DNA from: Synechococcus sp. ROS8604
Lineage (GTDB): Bacteria > Cyanobacteriota > Cyanobacteriia > PCC-6307 > Cyanobiaceae
Assembly: GCF_014279655.1 (NCBI RefSeq)
Contig: NZ_CP047946.1
Coordinates: 2,108,001-2,172,000, forward strand
Direction: 5' to 3'
Length of the DNA stretch: 64,000 nucleotides
Position 1 is the first letter of the stretch. Every line of letters starts with the position of its first letter. The translations under genes and the position numbers were made by a program. The notes beneath the pieces are model-generated. The model ran no database searches. It saw only the letters and a program-made list of their open reading frames with translations, and was not told the origin of the DNA. Shown piece after piece: positions 8,692 through 17,996 of the stretch.

Positions 8692-11409
8692 GTGGCGAAC
8701 ACCCTGGTCATCGTTGAAAGCCCCACCAAGGCGCGCACCATCCGTGGATTCCTCCCAAAGGGCTATCGGGTGGAAGCTTCGATGGGCCATGTGCGGGATC
8801 TGCCGAACAACGCAAGTGAGATCCCCGCAGCTCAAAAAGGTCAGAAGTGGGCCAACCTCGGAGTCAACACAGAGGCGAACTTTGAACCTCTTTATGTGGT
8901 CCCGAAGGACAAGAAAAAAATTGTGCGCGAGCTCAAAGACGCCCTGAAGGGCGTTGATGAACTGCTGCTGGCAACGGACGAAGATCGCGAAGGTGAAAGC
9001 ATCAGTTGGCACCTGCTCCAGCTGTTGTCACCCAAGGTCCCCGTGAAACGAATGGTGTTTCACGAGATCACGAAAGAAGCGATTTCCAGGGCACTCGATG
9101 ACACGCGTGAGCTCGATATGGAGCTGGTGCATGCCCAAGAAACCAGAAGAATTCTCGACCGATTGGTGGGGTACACCCTCTCGCCCCTGTTGTGGAAGAA
9201 AGTTGCTTGGGGGCTTTCGGCCGGACGTGTTCAATCCGTCGCTGTCCGACTGCTCGTGCAGCGAGAGCGAGCAAGACGCGCCTTCCGCAGTGGCAGCTAC
9301 TGGGATCTGAAAGCTGCGCTCGAGCAGCAAAGCCTCCGCTTTGATGCCAAGCTCACCCACCTCGGCGGGACGAAAGTCGCCACCGGCACTGACTTTGATG
9401 AAAGCACCGGCGGCCTCAAACAGGGCAGCAAGGTGCGTCTCCTGAGCGAAGACGACGCTCGCTCCCTGTCGCTTGGCCTGAAATCGTCGGACTGGACCGT
9501 CTCCTCGGTCGAGGAAAAGCCCACGGTGCGCAGGCCCGTTCCGCCGTTCACAACCAGCACCCTGCAGCAGGAATCGAATCGCAAATTGCGTCTCTCCGCG
9601 CGCGAGACGATGCGCTGCGCTCAGGGCCTCTACGAACGCGGTTTCATCACCTACATGCGCACCGATTCGGTGCATCTCTCCGATCAAGCCATTACGGCGG
9701 CTCGCAGCTGTGTGGAATCGCGCTACGGCAAGGAGTATCTGAGCAAGGGGCCCAGGCAGTTCAGCACCAAGTCACGCAATGCCCAGGAAGCCCATGAGGC
9801 GATCCGACCTTCAGGTGAGAGCTTCCGCGCTCCGTCCGAAACAGGCCTCGAAGGGCGTGATCTGTCTTTATATGAGCTGATTTGGAAGCGCACAGTTGCC
9901 AGCCAAATGGCCGAAGCCCGGCTCACCATGCTCGCGGTGGATCTCACCGTGGGAGAAGCCGTGTTCCGCTCCAGTGGAAAACGCATTGATTTCCCTGGCT
10001 TTTTCCGCGCCTACGTCGAGGGCAGCGACGATCCTGATGCCGCGTTGGAAGGCCAGGAAGTGTTGTTGCCGGCCCTGAAAATTGGGGACTCACCCAAGGT
10101 TCATGACGTCGAAGCGCTCGGACACCAAACCCAGCCGCCTGCTCGTTTCAGCGAGGCCTCCCTGGTGAAAATGCTGGAGAAAGAGGGGATCGGTCGTCCC
10201 TCCACCTACGCCAGCATCATCGGCACGATCGTGGATCGAGGCTATTCCTCGCTCAACAACAATTCGCTCACCCCAAGTTTCACAGCCTTTGCCGTAACCG
10301 CTCTGCTGGAAGAGCATTTTCCTGATCTGGTGGATACCGGGTTTACGGCCCGCATGGAAACCACGCTGGATGAAATCTCCACCGGGAAAGTGCAATGGCT
10401 GCCCTACTTGAATGGATTTTTCAAAGGCGACCAAGGACTTGAGTCCTTGGTCCAAAAACGCGAGGGAGACATCGACCCGGGAGCATCACGCACGATCGAC
10501 CTCGAAGGCTTGCCTTGCGTCATCAGGATCGGGCGATACGGCGCTTATCTCGAATCCAAACGCGTTGGTGACGACGGAGAAGAGGAGCTGATCAAGGCGA
10601 ACCTGCCTAAGGACGTGACCCCAGGAGAACTGGATCACGAACAAGCAGAGCTGATCCTGAAGCACAAAGCCGATGGTCCAGAAGCACTCGGCGAGGATCC
10701 AGAAACGGGCGATCTGGTTTACCTGCTCTTCGGCCAATACGGGCCCTACGTGCAGAAAGGTCAGGTCAGCGACGAGAATCCCAAGCCGAAACGGGCCTCC
10801 TTGCCGAAAGGGGTGAAGCCCGAAGATCTGAAGCTGGATGATGCGCTCGGACTCCTGCGCTTGCCCCGTCTCCTGGGCGAACATCCAGAGAGCGGCAGGG
10901 TTCAGGCTGGCTTGGGTCGCTTTGGCCCCTACGTGGTTTGGGACAAGGGGAAAGGCGAAAAGGACTATCGCTCCCTCAAGGGCGATGACGACGTGCTCGC
11001 CGTTGGGCTGAGCCGAGCCCTGGAACTGCTCGCCATGCCAAAACGTGGACGCGGGGGAAGGACGGCGCTCAAGGATCTTGGAAAACCGGAGGGAAGCGAA
11101 GAGACCGTGCAGGTCTTTGATGGCCCCTACGGCCTTTACGTGAAGCAGGGAAAAGTGAATGCGTCATTGCCGGAAGGCAAAGGCGCCGACGACATCACCT
11201 TGAAAGAAGCCATCGAACTCCTCGATGCCAAAGCCGCTACCAAAAAAACGTCACGACGCAAAACCTCAACGGCCAAAACCACCACCAAGGCCAAAAGCAC
11301 CGCCAAAGCCAAGACCGCCAAACCTGCTGCCCGTAAAGCGCCGGCAACGACCAAAACCGGGCGTCTTCGCGCAAGTGCCGTGCGCGTCATCCGTCCTGGT
11401 GACGCTTAA
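8692..11409 (+). CDS. topA: DNA topoisomerase I (type IA)
   Basis: 905 residues. The TOPRIM domain is at the N-terminus ([14 protein letters not shown], then [12 protein letters not shown] with the acidic metal ligands). The catalytic tyrosine is near residue 321 in [12 protein letters not shown]. The core continues with [17 protein letters not shown]. Instead of zinc fingers the C-terminal third has several DNA-binding repeats of the form RYGAYLES / QYGPYVQKG / RFGPYVVWD / PYGLYVKQG. The protein ends in a highly basic Lys/Ala/Thr tail, common in cyanobacterial TopA. It relaxes negative supercoils. The start is GTG 8692, right before the first TOPRIM strand; the frame extends upstream but not with sensible homology. 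Confidence 0.96.
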   Translation: MANTLVIVESPTKARTIRGFLPKGYRVEASMGHVRDLPNNASEIPAAQKGQKWANLGVNTEANFEPLYVVPKDKKKIVRELKDALKGVDELLLATDEDREGESISWHLLQLLSPKVPVKRMVFHEITKEAISRALDDTRELDMELVHAQETRRILDRLVGYTLSPLLWKKVAWGLSAGRVQSVAVRLLVQRERARRAFRSGSYWDLKAALEQQSLRFDAKLTHLGGTKVATGTDFDESTGGLKQGSKVRLLSEDDARSLSLGLKSSDWTVSSVEEKPTVRRPVPPFTTSTLQQESNRKLRLSARETMRCAQGLYERGFITYMRTDSVHLSDQAITAARSCVESRYGKEYLSKGPRQFSTKSRNAQEAHEAIRPSGESFRAPSETGLEGRDLSLYELIWKRTVASQMAEARLTMLAVDLTVGEAVFRSSGKRIDFPGFFRAYVEGSDDPDAALEGQEVLLPALKIGDSPKVHDVEALGHQTQPPARFSEASLVKMLEKEGIGRPSTYASIIGTIVDRGYSSLNNNSLTPSFTAFAVTALLEEHFPDLVDTGFTARMETTLDEISTGKVQWLPYLNGFFKGDQGLESLVQKREGDIDPGASRTIDLEGLPCVIRIGRYGAYLESKRVGDDGEEELIKANLPKDVTPGELDHEQAELILKHKADGPEALGEDPETGDLVYLLFGQYGPYVQKGQVSDENPKPKRASLPKGVKPEDLKLDDALGLLRLPRLLGEHPESGRVQAGLGRFGPYVVWDKGKGEKDYRSLKGDDDVLAVGLSRALELLAMPKRGRGGRTALKDLGKPEGSEETVQVFDGPYGLYVKQGKVNASLPEGKGADDITLKEAIELLDAKAATKKTSRRKTSTAKTTTKAKSTAKAKTAKPAARKAPATTKTGRLRASAVRVIRPGDA

Positions 11410-11930
11410 TGCGCGCGCGGTGGTTGCTGATGCCGCTGCTGCTTGCCTTGCAGGCCTGCTCAGGTACCACCTTTGGGGAGAGGCTTGCCGATAGCTTCGA
11501 TTCACCAGCCGCACCCGCCGCGGCCGAGGAGACAGCAAGTTCCAAGGTGAAGCAGGAAGCAAAATCCGCAGTAAAGGAGCAGGAGAGAGCTGAAGACCAG
11601 CCCGTCAAAAACAAGGCGACAGCTGCAAAAACACCTGAAGCGAAAACATCCGAAGCGAAAACATCGGAGCCGGAAGACGAGGAGACAGATCCTTCGGAAG
11701 CGAAGACTCCGCAGGAAAAGACCAACGTCCAACCCAACCCAATACCCGCCGAGCCTCGGCCCTATCGCATCACAATTCGATTGGCTGCCGCTGATCCTGC
11801 AGCACCAGCGGAAAGTGTCACGGATGCCTTACGCCGCGCCGGAATTAGCTTCGAAGTCGAAACGATTGAGAAAATCCCTTCGCTTCAAACCTCAAAAAAA
11901 GCCGCTAGCGACAGCCCAGGACAGCTTTAA
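11409..11930 (+). CDS. Putative lipoprotein of unknown function
   Basis: 173 residues. The start overlaps the topA stop (TAATG). A signal peptide [17 protein letters not shown] ends in a lipobox (LQAC), so it should be lipid-anchored. The next 90 residues are a low-complexity Lys/Glu/Ala/Thr region with EAKTSEAKTSE repeats (see repeat at 11637). A short ordered domain follows (PYRITIRLAAADPAAPAESVTDALRRAGISFEVETIEKI). I do not recognise the family. The neighbouring topA C-terminus has a similar Lys/Ala/Thr composition, but the frames differ. Confidence 0.75.
   Translation: MRARWLLMPLLLALQACSGTTFGERLADSFDSPAAPAAAEETASSKVKQEAKSAVKEQERAEDQPVKNKATAAKTPEAKTSEAKTSEPEDEETDPSEAKTPQEKTNVQPNPIPAEPRPYRITIRLAAADPAAPAESVTDALRRAGISFEVETIEKIPSLQTSKKAASDSPGQL
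11637..11666 (+). repeat. Two tandem 15-base units inside the lipoprotein gene
   Basis: GAAGCGAAAACATCC is followed directly by GAAGCGAAAACATCG. The unit length is a multiple of three, so it codes for repeated EAKTS. A shorter related segment (GAAGCGAAGACT) recurs about 45 bases downstream. It lies in the low-complexity linker and probably reflects slippage. Confidence 0.8.
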
Positions 11931-11935
11931 ACGTG

Positions 11936-12580
11936 ATGGAACCGCAACTCAGCCGTCGACAGGCTCTACGCATGATGGAGGCCTCTTACCTCGCGGCGGC
12001 GGCAGCCTTGATTTGGCTGGCTCTGTATTACCTGCCGATCGGTGGAGCCCTGTTCCGTCTTGCCCTCCCTCTGCCCCTGGCGCTGCTTCTCGTGCGTCGG
12101 GGCAGTCGGGCTGGGCTGGAAGGAGTCATTGTAGCGATTCTGCTGCTGGTGGTGCTGATGGGTCCTCTGCGCGGGCCGCTGATGCTGTTTCCCTACGGAA
12201 TGCTGTCGCTCTGGCTCGGGTGGTGCTGGCAGAAAAAGGTGAGCTGGTGGATCAGCTGGGGGCTTGGTGTCGTCATTGGAGCTGCTGGATTTCTCGTGAG
12301 GGTGGTCGCGCTGTCCCTGATGGTGGGCGAGAACCTTTGGGTCGTGATCACCAGAGCCGGAGCCGGACTGCTCGATCGTGTCCTCGAGTTGCTGCAGCTG
12401 CCCCTCGCCCCAGATCTGCTGTTGGTGCAAGCCATGGCCATCACGCTCGTTGTGGTGCAGCAGCTGGTTTATGTGCTGGCTCTCCACGCTTTGGCCTACT
12501 GGATCTTTCCCCGTCTCCAAGCTCCGATTCCTGAACCTCCTCCCCTGCTCCATGGCCTGGTCGCCCTCGACCCTCTTTGA
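11936..12580 (+). CDS. DUF2232 family membrane protein
   Basis: 214 residues with about six predicted membrane helices; hydrophobic stretches begin at AAAAALIWLALYYLP and end with VYVLALHALAYWIF. The layout matches DUF2232 (YybS-like) membrane proteins, whose function is not established. The ATG at 11936 was chosen; GTG 11933 is directly upstream in the same frame. The 3' end overlaps the next gene by 29 bases, which suggests translational coupling with the CobT-like protein. A role as a membrane component for cofactor or lipid precursor handling is only inference from this coupling. Confidence 0.75.
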   Translation: MEPQLSRRQALRMMEASYLAAAAALIWLALYYLPIGGALFRLALPLPLALLLVRRGSRAGLEGVIVAILLLVVLMGPLRGPLMLFPYGMLSLWLGWCWQKKVSWWISWGLGVVIGAAGFLVRVVALSLMVGENLWVVITRAGAGLLDRVLELLQLPLAPDLLLVQAMAITLVVVQQLVYVLALHALAYWIFPRLQAPIPEPPPLLHGLVALDPL

Positions 12581-13769
12581 GCACCCGGCGGGATGCACCC
12601 GCCTTTCCGGTCCAGCATCGGAGTTTTGGTCGGGTGCTATCCACCGCTTTTGGTCTGATCCCGAACCCGCTCCCGATCTTTTACTCCTGCTGTCCTCCAC
12701 GTTGACCGCAGAGGTGGAGGGCATCTCTGCCGCGGGTGCCACCTCGGAATCACGCCGCTACACCGCGATTGCTGACGCTGAGTTGCTGCTGTATGGGCCC
12801 TCACATCGGCCTCGCTGGCCATTGCCGCCCCTTCCCGCCGGCGTCTCACCAGCGTTGATCAGTTGGGTGGCTGCGGAGGCGGTCAAGATTCAGCCCTGGG
12901 TGGGTTCGATCGGACTGTCCAAGATGCCTCCCTTCGCGCATCTGCACTTTGAGAATTCTGAGCTTGGTCCAGCCGCATGCATCAGCAGCGGGCAGGCCAT
13001 GACACCTCAGAGAGTCATGCAGCTGCTCAACCAAGGCCAACGGTTCGGTGAACGTTTGCGCCACCCGCTCGTGCTTGCTGAATGTGTCCCCGGAGGGACC
13101 ACCACAGCGTTAGCTGTTCTTTGCGGTCTTGGCGTTCCCGCCCATGACCTGATCAGCGGGAGTGCCATCCATCCTCCGATGGCCTTAAAACGAGACCTGG
13201 TGCGTCAGGGGCTGCAATCGGCAAAGCTCAGCGCAACACCTTCCGCTCAGGAGCTCTTAGCTGCCGTGGGAGATCCTTTTCAGGCCTTTGCGACCGGGTT
13301 ACTGATCGGATCGCTCAAGAGCCGTCAACCCCTCCTCTTGGCTGGGGGCAGTCAGATGGCGACCGTGCTGGCACTCGCCCTCAACATGGTGTCGACCAAA
13401 CAGCGCCGCTTGCTTTGCAAGCAAGTGCTGATTGGCACAACCGCCTGGTTGGCTGGGGAAGTGCTCACGCCCAGCGGGAGTAAACGCGCATCCCTGGTCG
13501 AGCTGCTGGCATTACTGGAAAATCATTTCGATGTTTCCATCTGTGCGTTAGCAACTGGCCTGCGCTTTCAGGGCAGTCGACACCTCGCGCTGCGTGATTA
13601 CGAGCTCGGACACGTGAAAGAGGGCGTGGGTGCCGGAGGCCTCGCCTTGCTTGCGCAGCTGCGTGGACTGTCCTTGGAGCGCATCAGCCAGGCGTGCGAC
13701 AACGCCATGGATCAATTGCTCGAATCCAAGCGCAAACAGCAGGAATCTCCAAGGGATCCCGCCCCGTAA
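12552..13769 (+). CDS. TIGR00303 / UPF0284 family protein (CobT-like)
   Basis: 405 residues. The protein belongs to the cyanobacterial and archaeal family related to nicotinate-nucleotide:dimethylbenzimidazole phosphoribosyltransferase. Visible segments include VPGGTTTALAVLCGLG, LISGSAIHPPMALK, LLAGGSQMATVLALAL, GTTAWLAGE, and a C-terminal HVKEGVGAGGLALLAQ, which correspond to the glycine-rich and catalytic glutamate regions of CobT. In cobamide biosynthesis this enzyme would activate the lower ligand base. Marine Synechococcus make pseudocobalamin, so adenine activation is a plausible but unproven role. The start ATG lies 29 bases inside the upstream gene. The start and function are inferred from family context. 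Confidence 0.85.
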   Translation: MAWSPSTLFEHPAGCTRLSGPASEFWSGAIHRFWSDPEPAPDLLLLLSSTLTAEVEGISAAGATSESRRYTAIADAELLLYGPSHRPRWPLPPLPAGVSPALISWVAAEAVKIQPWVGSIGLSKMPPFAHLHFENSELGPAACISSGQAMTPQRVMQLLNQGQRFGERLRHPLVLAECVPGGTTTALAVLCGLGVPAHDLISGSAIHPPMALKRDLVRQGLQSAKLSATPSAQELLAAVGDPFQAFATGLLIGSLKSRQPLLLAGGSQMATVLALALNMVSTKQRRLLCKQVLIGTTAWLAGEVLTPSGSKRASLVELLALLENHFDVSICALATGLRFQGSRHLALRDYELGHVKEGVGAGGLALLAQLRGLSLERISQACDNAMDQLLESKRKQQESPRDPAP

Positions 13770-13778
13770 GGTTTGAGA

Positions 13779-14789
13779 ATGATCGGCCCATCTGCTCAGC
13801 CCGTTTCCTTTCGCCGGCGACAGCTGCTTCAGGCCGGCTTGATTGCCGGACTCTCCTGGCTCACAGGCTGTGCGCGGTCGAATGATTCGCCTCTCTTGCG
13901 GGCCCCGAGGAAGAGCCTGCCTGCCCTGTGGCAAAAGCAACTCAAGGCGCCCTGGCGCATTGCAGACCTGGAAGCGATCAACAGCTCCGCCCCCCCGTGG
14001 CTGTCGTCCACCGATCTGCTCACCATTGGGGATGGTTGGTTATCACGTCTGGATCCGGGATCGTTTCAAGCCATTGATGCCGCCCCTCTTCAAGCGCAAT
14101 TAGGACCGGCATCAGAGCGGTTTCTGTCTGAATTACCTAGCGACTGGAAAGGCAAAATTTTTCCGGTGGGCGTCAGCCCCTGGGTGATGCTGTTTCGAGG
14201 AGAGCCAGCCCTCAAACGCCAAGCAGCCAACAGCTGGGATGTTCTGCTCCAGCCTGAACTGAAAGGCAACGTTCTGTTGCCGTCGAGCCCGCGGCTGGTG
14301 ATGTCGCTGGCAGAGCACATGCAGAGCCCTGATGCCCTCCGAAGCCTCAAACAGGCAGCGATCAGTTTTGATGATCGCCATGCCCTCAACTGGTTGCTGC
14401 AAGGCGATGCACAAGTGGCCGTGCTGCCTCTCCAACGCTGCATGGCAGCACTGCTTCGGGATCAAAGGCTGCATGCAGTGCTGCCTGCGCAGGGTGCGCC
14501 CCTGAACTGGACCGTGATGCTGCGCCCTCGTTCAAGCAAAGAGCCCCTCCCTCAGGACTGGGTCGAGAAGGCCTGGGAAGAGCCACTGCTGAGTCGGATG
14601 CTCTCGGCAGGCTGGGTTCCGCCCCTGGCTCGTTCCCAACTCAGCACTGCCATGTCGCGGGTGCCAAAACGGCTTCGCACCCTGGTTCTTCCCTCCGAGG
14701 AGATCTGGCAACGCTGCTGGAATCTTGCCCCTCTGGATCCGTCAGAACAGGAGGCGTTGAAAGCCAAGTGGCAGGCCTTAACCCCATAG
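13779..14789 (+). CDS. Tat-exported lipoprotein, ABC solute-binding family
   Basis: 336 residues. The N-terminus has SFRRRQLLQAGLIAG, a twin-arginine motif, followed by a hydrophobic run and LTGC, a lipobox, so it is probably a lipid-anchored Tat substrate. The body resembles polyamine/iron-type periplasmic binding proteins (PotD-like), with segments such as SWDVLLQPELKGNVLLPSSPRLVMSLAEHM and GDAQVAVLPL. No ABC permease is adjacent, so the ligand is unknown. The ATG at 13779 is preferred over a TTG two codons upstream. The 3' end overlaps the convergent aldo/keto reductase by 12 bases. Confidence 0.75.
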   Translation: MIGPSAQPVSFRRRQLLQAGLIAGLSWLTGCARSNDSPLLRAPRKSLPALWQKQLKAPWRIADLEAINSSAPPWLSSTDLLTIGDGWLSRLDPGSFQAIDAAPLQAQLGPASERFLSELPSDWKGKIFPVGVSPWVMLFRGEPALKRQAANSWDVLLQPELKGNVLLPSSPRLVMSLAEHMQSPDALRSLKQAAISFDDRHALNWLLQGDAQVAVLPLQRCMAALLRDQRLHAVLPAQGAPLNWTVMLRPRSSKEPLPQDWVEKAWEEPLLSRMLSAGWVPPLARSQLSTAMSRVPKRLRTLVLPSEEIWQRCWNLAPLDPSEQEALKAKWQALTP

Positions 14790-15935
14790 ACGTCGTCGAG
14801 GGGCCGCGGCCAAGAGCTGATGGGTCTCCGCCAAGAGATCAGGAATCGCTAGTTGATGGGGACAACGGGGCAGGCAATCCCCGCAGGTCTCACAGCCTTC
14901 GGCGTTGACCTCCTCCCACCAGTGGCCAGCGCGCCCAATCAAGTTGTAACGCTCTTCTGTGAACTCCTGCAGGTCGTGAGCAAGTCGCAGGTTGCGCAGT
15001 CGCAACAACTCGGGAATGGGCACCTCCTTCGGACAGGGGAGACAGGCACGGCATTGATGGCAAAGCGTGTCTCCAAGCCGCTGCTGCCGCAACTGTTCGA
15101 GACGAATCACAGCCGTCTGCTCTGCAGGGGTGAGCGCCCCATCACTGCTGGCCATGGAGGCGGCCAGGTTGAGATCGCTCGGGCGGCTGGCCCCAACCGT
15201 CAGGGTGCTAATTCCGGCAGCTAAGAGGTAGCGGTAAGCAAGAGCAAGGGGGTCCCAAGGCTGGCAATCGGCCTTCAGCCGTGAGCTTGGTGCCTGCAAA
15301 CGGCCCCCCTTATCGGCGGGGGAGATCGCCATCACTCCCATCCCTGCATCCAGCGCTTCCAACGCCAAGGGAAGCCGGGCTGGATCCAAGAGATGGAGAT
15401 GCAGGCTGCAAAACCGAAACCTCCCCGTTGAGATCGCACGAGCGATCAGTGCATTGGAGCCATGGCTGCTGAAGCCAACTTGACCCACAAGCCCTGATCT
15501 CAACGCCCAGTCCAAGAGCCTTGCTCCCTCTCCTTCAACCGCCCAATGCAGGTGTTTCTCTCGATTCAGGCCATGAACTGCCAAGCCATGCAGAAAGGGG
15601 CGTCCCAACCGTTCAAGGCACGCAGATAAGGCGCGTTTCCCTTGTTCCAAAGACAGGCCTGGAAGGAGTTTGCTGGTGATTAACCACCCCCCTTCAGGAA
15701 CGATCCCTTCCTGAGCCAGCTGATCCAAAGCCTGCCCCAAAAAGGTTTCAGCAGGGCCATAGGCGGGTGCCGTCTCCAAGTGATTGATCCCAGCGGCATG
15801 GGCTGCCCGCAAGACGGCAAGCATTTGGGCACGATCTTGCAAAGCACGCATCGTCCCAAGGGTGAACAAGCTCACCGCTGGACCCGTACCAAACGCACGA
15901 CGAATCCCAGCACCATCCAAAGGCTCTGTGGTCAT
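14778..15935 (-). CDS. Aldo/keto reductase with C-terminal 4Fe-4S clusters
   Basis: 385 residues. The N-terminal TIM barrel is an aldo/keto reductase: TLGTMRAL, then HLETAPAYGPAE, where the usual catalytic Asp is a Glu, the lysine in LITSKLLPG and the histidine in LAVHGLN. The C-terminal 100 residues contain CHQCRACLPCP and CETCGDCLPRCP, two ferredoxin-type cysteine sets, so it probably couples NAD(P)H or ferredoxin electrons to a carbonyl substrate. This AKR-ferredoxin fusion is widespread in cyanobacteria; its substrate is unknown. The upstream gene overlaps it in an ATGA arrangement. Confidence 0.87.
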   Translation of the reverse strand: MTTEPLDGAGIRRAFGTGPAVSLFTLGTMRALQDRAQMLAVLRAAHAAGINHLETAPAYGPAETFLGQALDQLAQEGIVPEGGWLITSKLLPGLSLEQGKRALSACLERLGRPFLHGLAVHGLNREKHLHWAVEGEGARLLDWALRSGLVGQVGFSSHGSNALIARAISTGRFRFCSLHLHLLDPARLPLALEALDAGMGVMAISPADKGGRLQAPSSRLKADCQPWDPLALAYRYLLAAGISTLTVGASRPSDLNLAASMASSDGALTPAEQTAVIRLEQLRQQRLGDTLCHQCRACLPCPKEVPIPELLRLRNLRLAHDLQEFTEERYNLIGRAGHWWEEVNAEGCETCGDCLPRCPHQLAIPDLLAETHQLLAAAPRRRLWG

Positions 15936-16528
15936 TCCAGAGGAGTGTCCTCGTTTGTTTCCTCGTCCTTGGGTTGTCTGGACTGCAGGTGGCGGACCAT
16001 GGCGGCAGGGCTGACCTGATCTAAAAATCGACGAAACTCGGTGCGATCCTCTGCATCCGCTTCTGCATCCACAGCGATCGAGGCTTCAGCAACGACTTCC
16101 TCCAACATCCAAATGCTGCTGCCAGTGCGGATGGCAAGCGCAATGGCATCACTGGGCCTGGCATCGATGTTCAGGAGATCGTCCCCTGTCTGCTGCTCCT
16201 CGATCGGCTCATAGTCTGCGGAATCTTCCATCTCATCGACTGGTGCGTCGTGGCTGAGTTTCAACACAGCGCGAAAGGTGCTGTCTTCAATCGCATGGAT
16301 GATGACCCGTTCGAGGTGCAGCTCACCGGCAGCCAACAAGCTCACCATCAAGTCATGGCTTAAGGGGCGAGGTGAGGGCTCTCCATTCAATCCAGCCATG
16401 ATGTTGTGGGCCTGGGCCTGATCGATCCAGATCGGCACTTGGCGCCGTCGAGATGGATCGCGAAGCAAAACGATCGGACTGCGACTGGCGGCATCTAGCG
16501 CAATGCCGATCACGCTCATTTCCACCAT
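15932..16528 (-). CDS. Bifunctional nuclease family protein (DUF151)
   Basis: 198 residues. The N-terminal 140 residues match the DUF151 family: MVEMSVIGIALD, VLLRDPSRRRQVPIWIDQAQAHNI and RPSDAIALAIRTG. The plant members have been described as bifunctional nucleases. The end is an acidic, UvrB/UvrC-like or linker-type region (AEASIAVDAEADAEDRTEFRRFLDQVSPA). The ATG at 16528 was chosen; longer frames run into the divergent ribE start. The stop overlaps the aldo/keto reductase start by 4 bases. The nuclease role is from the family name and not tested here. Confidence 0.87.
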   Translation of the reverse strand: MVEMSVIGIALDAASRSPIVLLRDPSRRRQVPIWIDQAQAHNIMAGLNGEPSPRPLSHDLMVSLLAAGELHLERVIIHAIEDSTFRAVLKLSHDAPVDEMEDSADYEPIEEQQTGDDLLNIDARPSDAIALAIRTGSSIWMLEEVVAEASIAVDAEADAEDRTEFRRFLDQVSPAAMVRHLQSRQPKDEETNEDTPLE

Positions 16529-16586
16529 CGACGGCTCTCCCCCCCTTCCTCGATTATGACCAGTGAACACACGCTGAAGGCGCAGC

Positions 16587-17249
16587 ATGTTCACGGGTCT
16601 GGTGCAAGCTGTTGGTCGGATTGAGCGCCGCGGCAGTGGCCTCGTCGTGAGTGGCTGCAATCCATTCGCGCCCCTGCAGCTTGGAGACAGCGTCGCCGTT
16701 GATGGCGTCTGTCTCACGGTGGCGGCACTGGTGGGCGATGGGTTTCTTGCCAATGTCAGCGAAGAAACGCTGCAACGAAGCACCCTCGGACGCAAGGCCT
16801 CAACAGGCGGGGCGGTCAATTTGGAGCCAGCCCTACGCCTGTCCGATCGCCTTGGCGGGCATCTGGTGAGTGGTCATGTCGACAGCATCGGCGAGGTGCT
16901 GGCCATCGAAGCCCTCAGCCAATCCTGGAATCTCGAGTTGCGCTGGAGAGATGCCGCCTATGGCCGCTACATCTGTGAGAAAGCCAGTGTGGCCGTGAAT
17001 GGCATCAGCCTCACGGTGGCAGGGTGTTCGGATGCAGGCGCACGATTTTGGATCGCCGTGATTCCTCACACCTGGATGGCCACAGCCTTGCGCGATCTCG
17101 CACCCGGGGATGAGGTGAATTTAGAAATCGATCTGCTTGCTCGCTACACGGAACGCCTGCTCGACCACTCGCGGGAAGGCACTCCATCCGCCGGGGGCAA
17201 ACACAGTTCTATGAGCGCTGAGTGGCTCGCCGCCCACGGTTGGAGCTGA
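16587..17249 (+). CDS. ribE: Riboflavin synthase, alpha chain
   Basis: 220 residues starting MFTGLVQAVG, the invariant N-terminus of riboflavin synthase. Two lumazine-binding barrels are visible: the first with VDGVCLTV and VSEETLQRSTLG, the second with VNGISLTVAG and VIPHTWMATAL. SGHVDSIGEV holds the loop between the barrels. The enzyme dismutates two 6,7-dimethyl-8-ribityllumazine molecules to riboflavin in the cytosol. The length matches the trimeric alpha-chain enzyme. The divergent DUF151 gene is 58 bases away, so both probably share a short promoter region, and no FMN riboswitch fits there. Confidence 0.95.
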   Translation: MFTGLVQAVGRIERRGSGLVVSGCNPFAPLQLGDSVAVDGVCLTVAALVGDGFLANVSEETLQRSTLGRKASTGGAVNLEPALRLSDRLGGHLVSGHVDSIGEVLAIEALSQSWNLELRWRDAAYGRYICEKASVAVNGISLTVAGCSDAGARFWIAVIPHTWMATALRDLAPGDEVNLEIDLLARYTERLLDHSREGTPSAGGKHSSMSAEWLAAHGWS

Positions 17250-17334
17250 GGCTTGAAGCTGAGGGAACATCACAAAAACCGGTCAGATCCTCGGGGAATC
17301 AATACCTTTCGTGAGTGTCTCTTTTGCAACGTTC

Positions 17335-17925
17335 ATGACCGCTGACGATCGTCCCGATTCCCTCGGGACTTTTAAAGCTTTCGCCATCGCCGAAGGCATT
17401 CTGCTGATGATCTTAGGAGTGATTGCCCTGATTTTTCCGGTGCTTGCATCCGTATGGGTCACCGGAGTGATCGCCGTTGTCTTTCTCGTTGGAGGTGTCG
17501 TGGGGTGGATCAGCAATCTGGCCCGTTCCAAACGCATGGGCCGCTGGATTTGCTTTTGGCGATTAGTGGTTTCAACCTTGTTCATCGTTGCGGGTGCATC
17601 GATGCTCAGCAGTTTCGACAGCGCTGCAGCGCTTAAGGATCAAGTCATCTCCCTATCACTAGTGGTAGGGATCGTGTTTCTTGTTGAGGGTGTGGTGGCC
17701 TTTTTCAACGGCCTTTCTCATAGCAACCGTCCTGGAGCGGGCTGGGCCGTGGCCAACGGCGTGATCACCTTCATTCTTGGTCTGTTGATCGTGACGCTGA
17801 ATTCCTGGAACTTGGTTTGGGTGCTGGGAATGCTCGTGGGGATCAGCTTGCTTTTCAGCGGCATTGATCTGATTGCCTTTAGCTCAACCATTCACAACGA
17901 TCAAGATCCACCAGCTGCTGCGTGA
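17335..17925 (+). CDS. HdeD family membrane protein
   Basis: 196 residues with six predicted membrane helices in three hairpins, for example ILLMILGVIALIFPVLASVWV and GVIAVVFLVGGVVGWI. This threefold arrangement is the DUF308/HdeD family, associated with acid resistance in enterobacteria; the cyanobacterial role is unknown. The ATG at 17335 begins MTADDRPDSLG; a GTG at 17311 gives an N-terminal extension of 8 residues. A hairpin with a T-run lies 40 bases downstream. Confidence 0.85.
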   Translation: MTADDRPDSLGTFKAFAIAEGILLMILGVIALIFPVLASVWVTGVIAVVFLVGGVVGWISNLARSKRMGRWICFWRLVVSTLFIVAGASMLSSFDSAAALKDQVISLSLVVGIVFLVEGVVAFFNGLSHSNRPGAGWAVANGVITFILGLLIVTLNSWNLVWVLGMLVGISLLFSGIDLIAFSSTIHNDQDPPAAA

Positions 17926-17964
17926 TCACCACGCAGCCAGGCTCTTTAGGCCAGTGAGCGCAAG

Positions 17965-17996
17965 GGCCCGGGTTTCATCAACCTGGGTCTTTTTTT
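17965..17996 (+). terminator. Rho-independent terminator after the HdeD gene
   Basis: CCCGGGTT and AACCTGGG form an eight-pair stem (one G-U) around a five-base loop, followed by TCTTTTTTT. It ends transcription of the HdeD gene. It also overlaps the last bases of the minus-strand cyAbrB gene, so its 3' coding end and the terminator share sequence. Confidence 0.8.

Noticed and set aside
8566-9012. In-frame upstream extension of ndhB with 149 extra codons.
   Set aside because: It crosses the divergent topA start, has a composition unlike NdhB, and the family begins at the chosen ATG.
16529-16586. FMN riboswitch before ribE.
   Set aside because: Only 58 bases separate the divergent genes, too short for the aptamer, and the conserved core is not seen.
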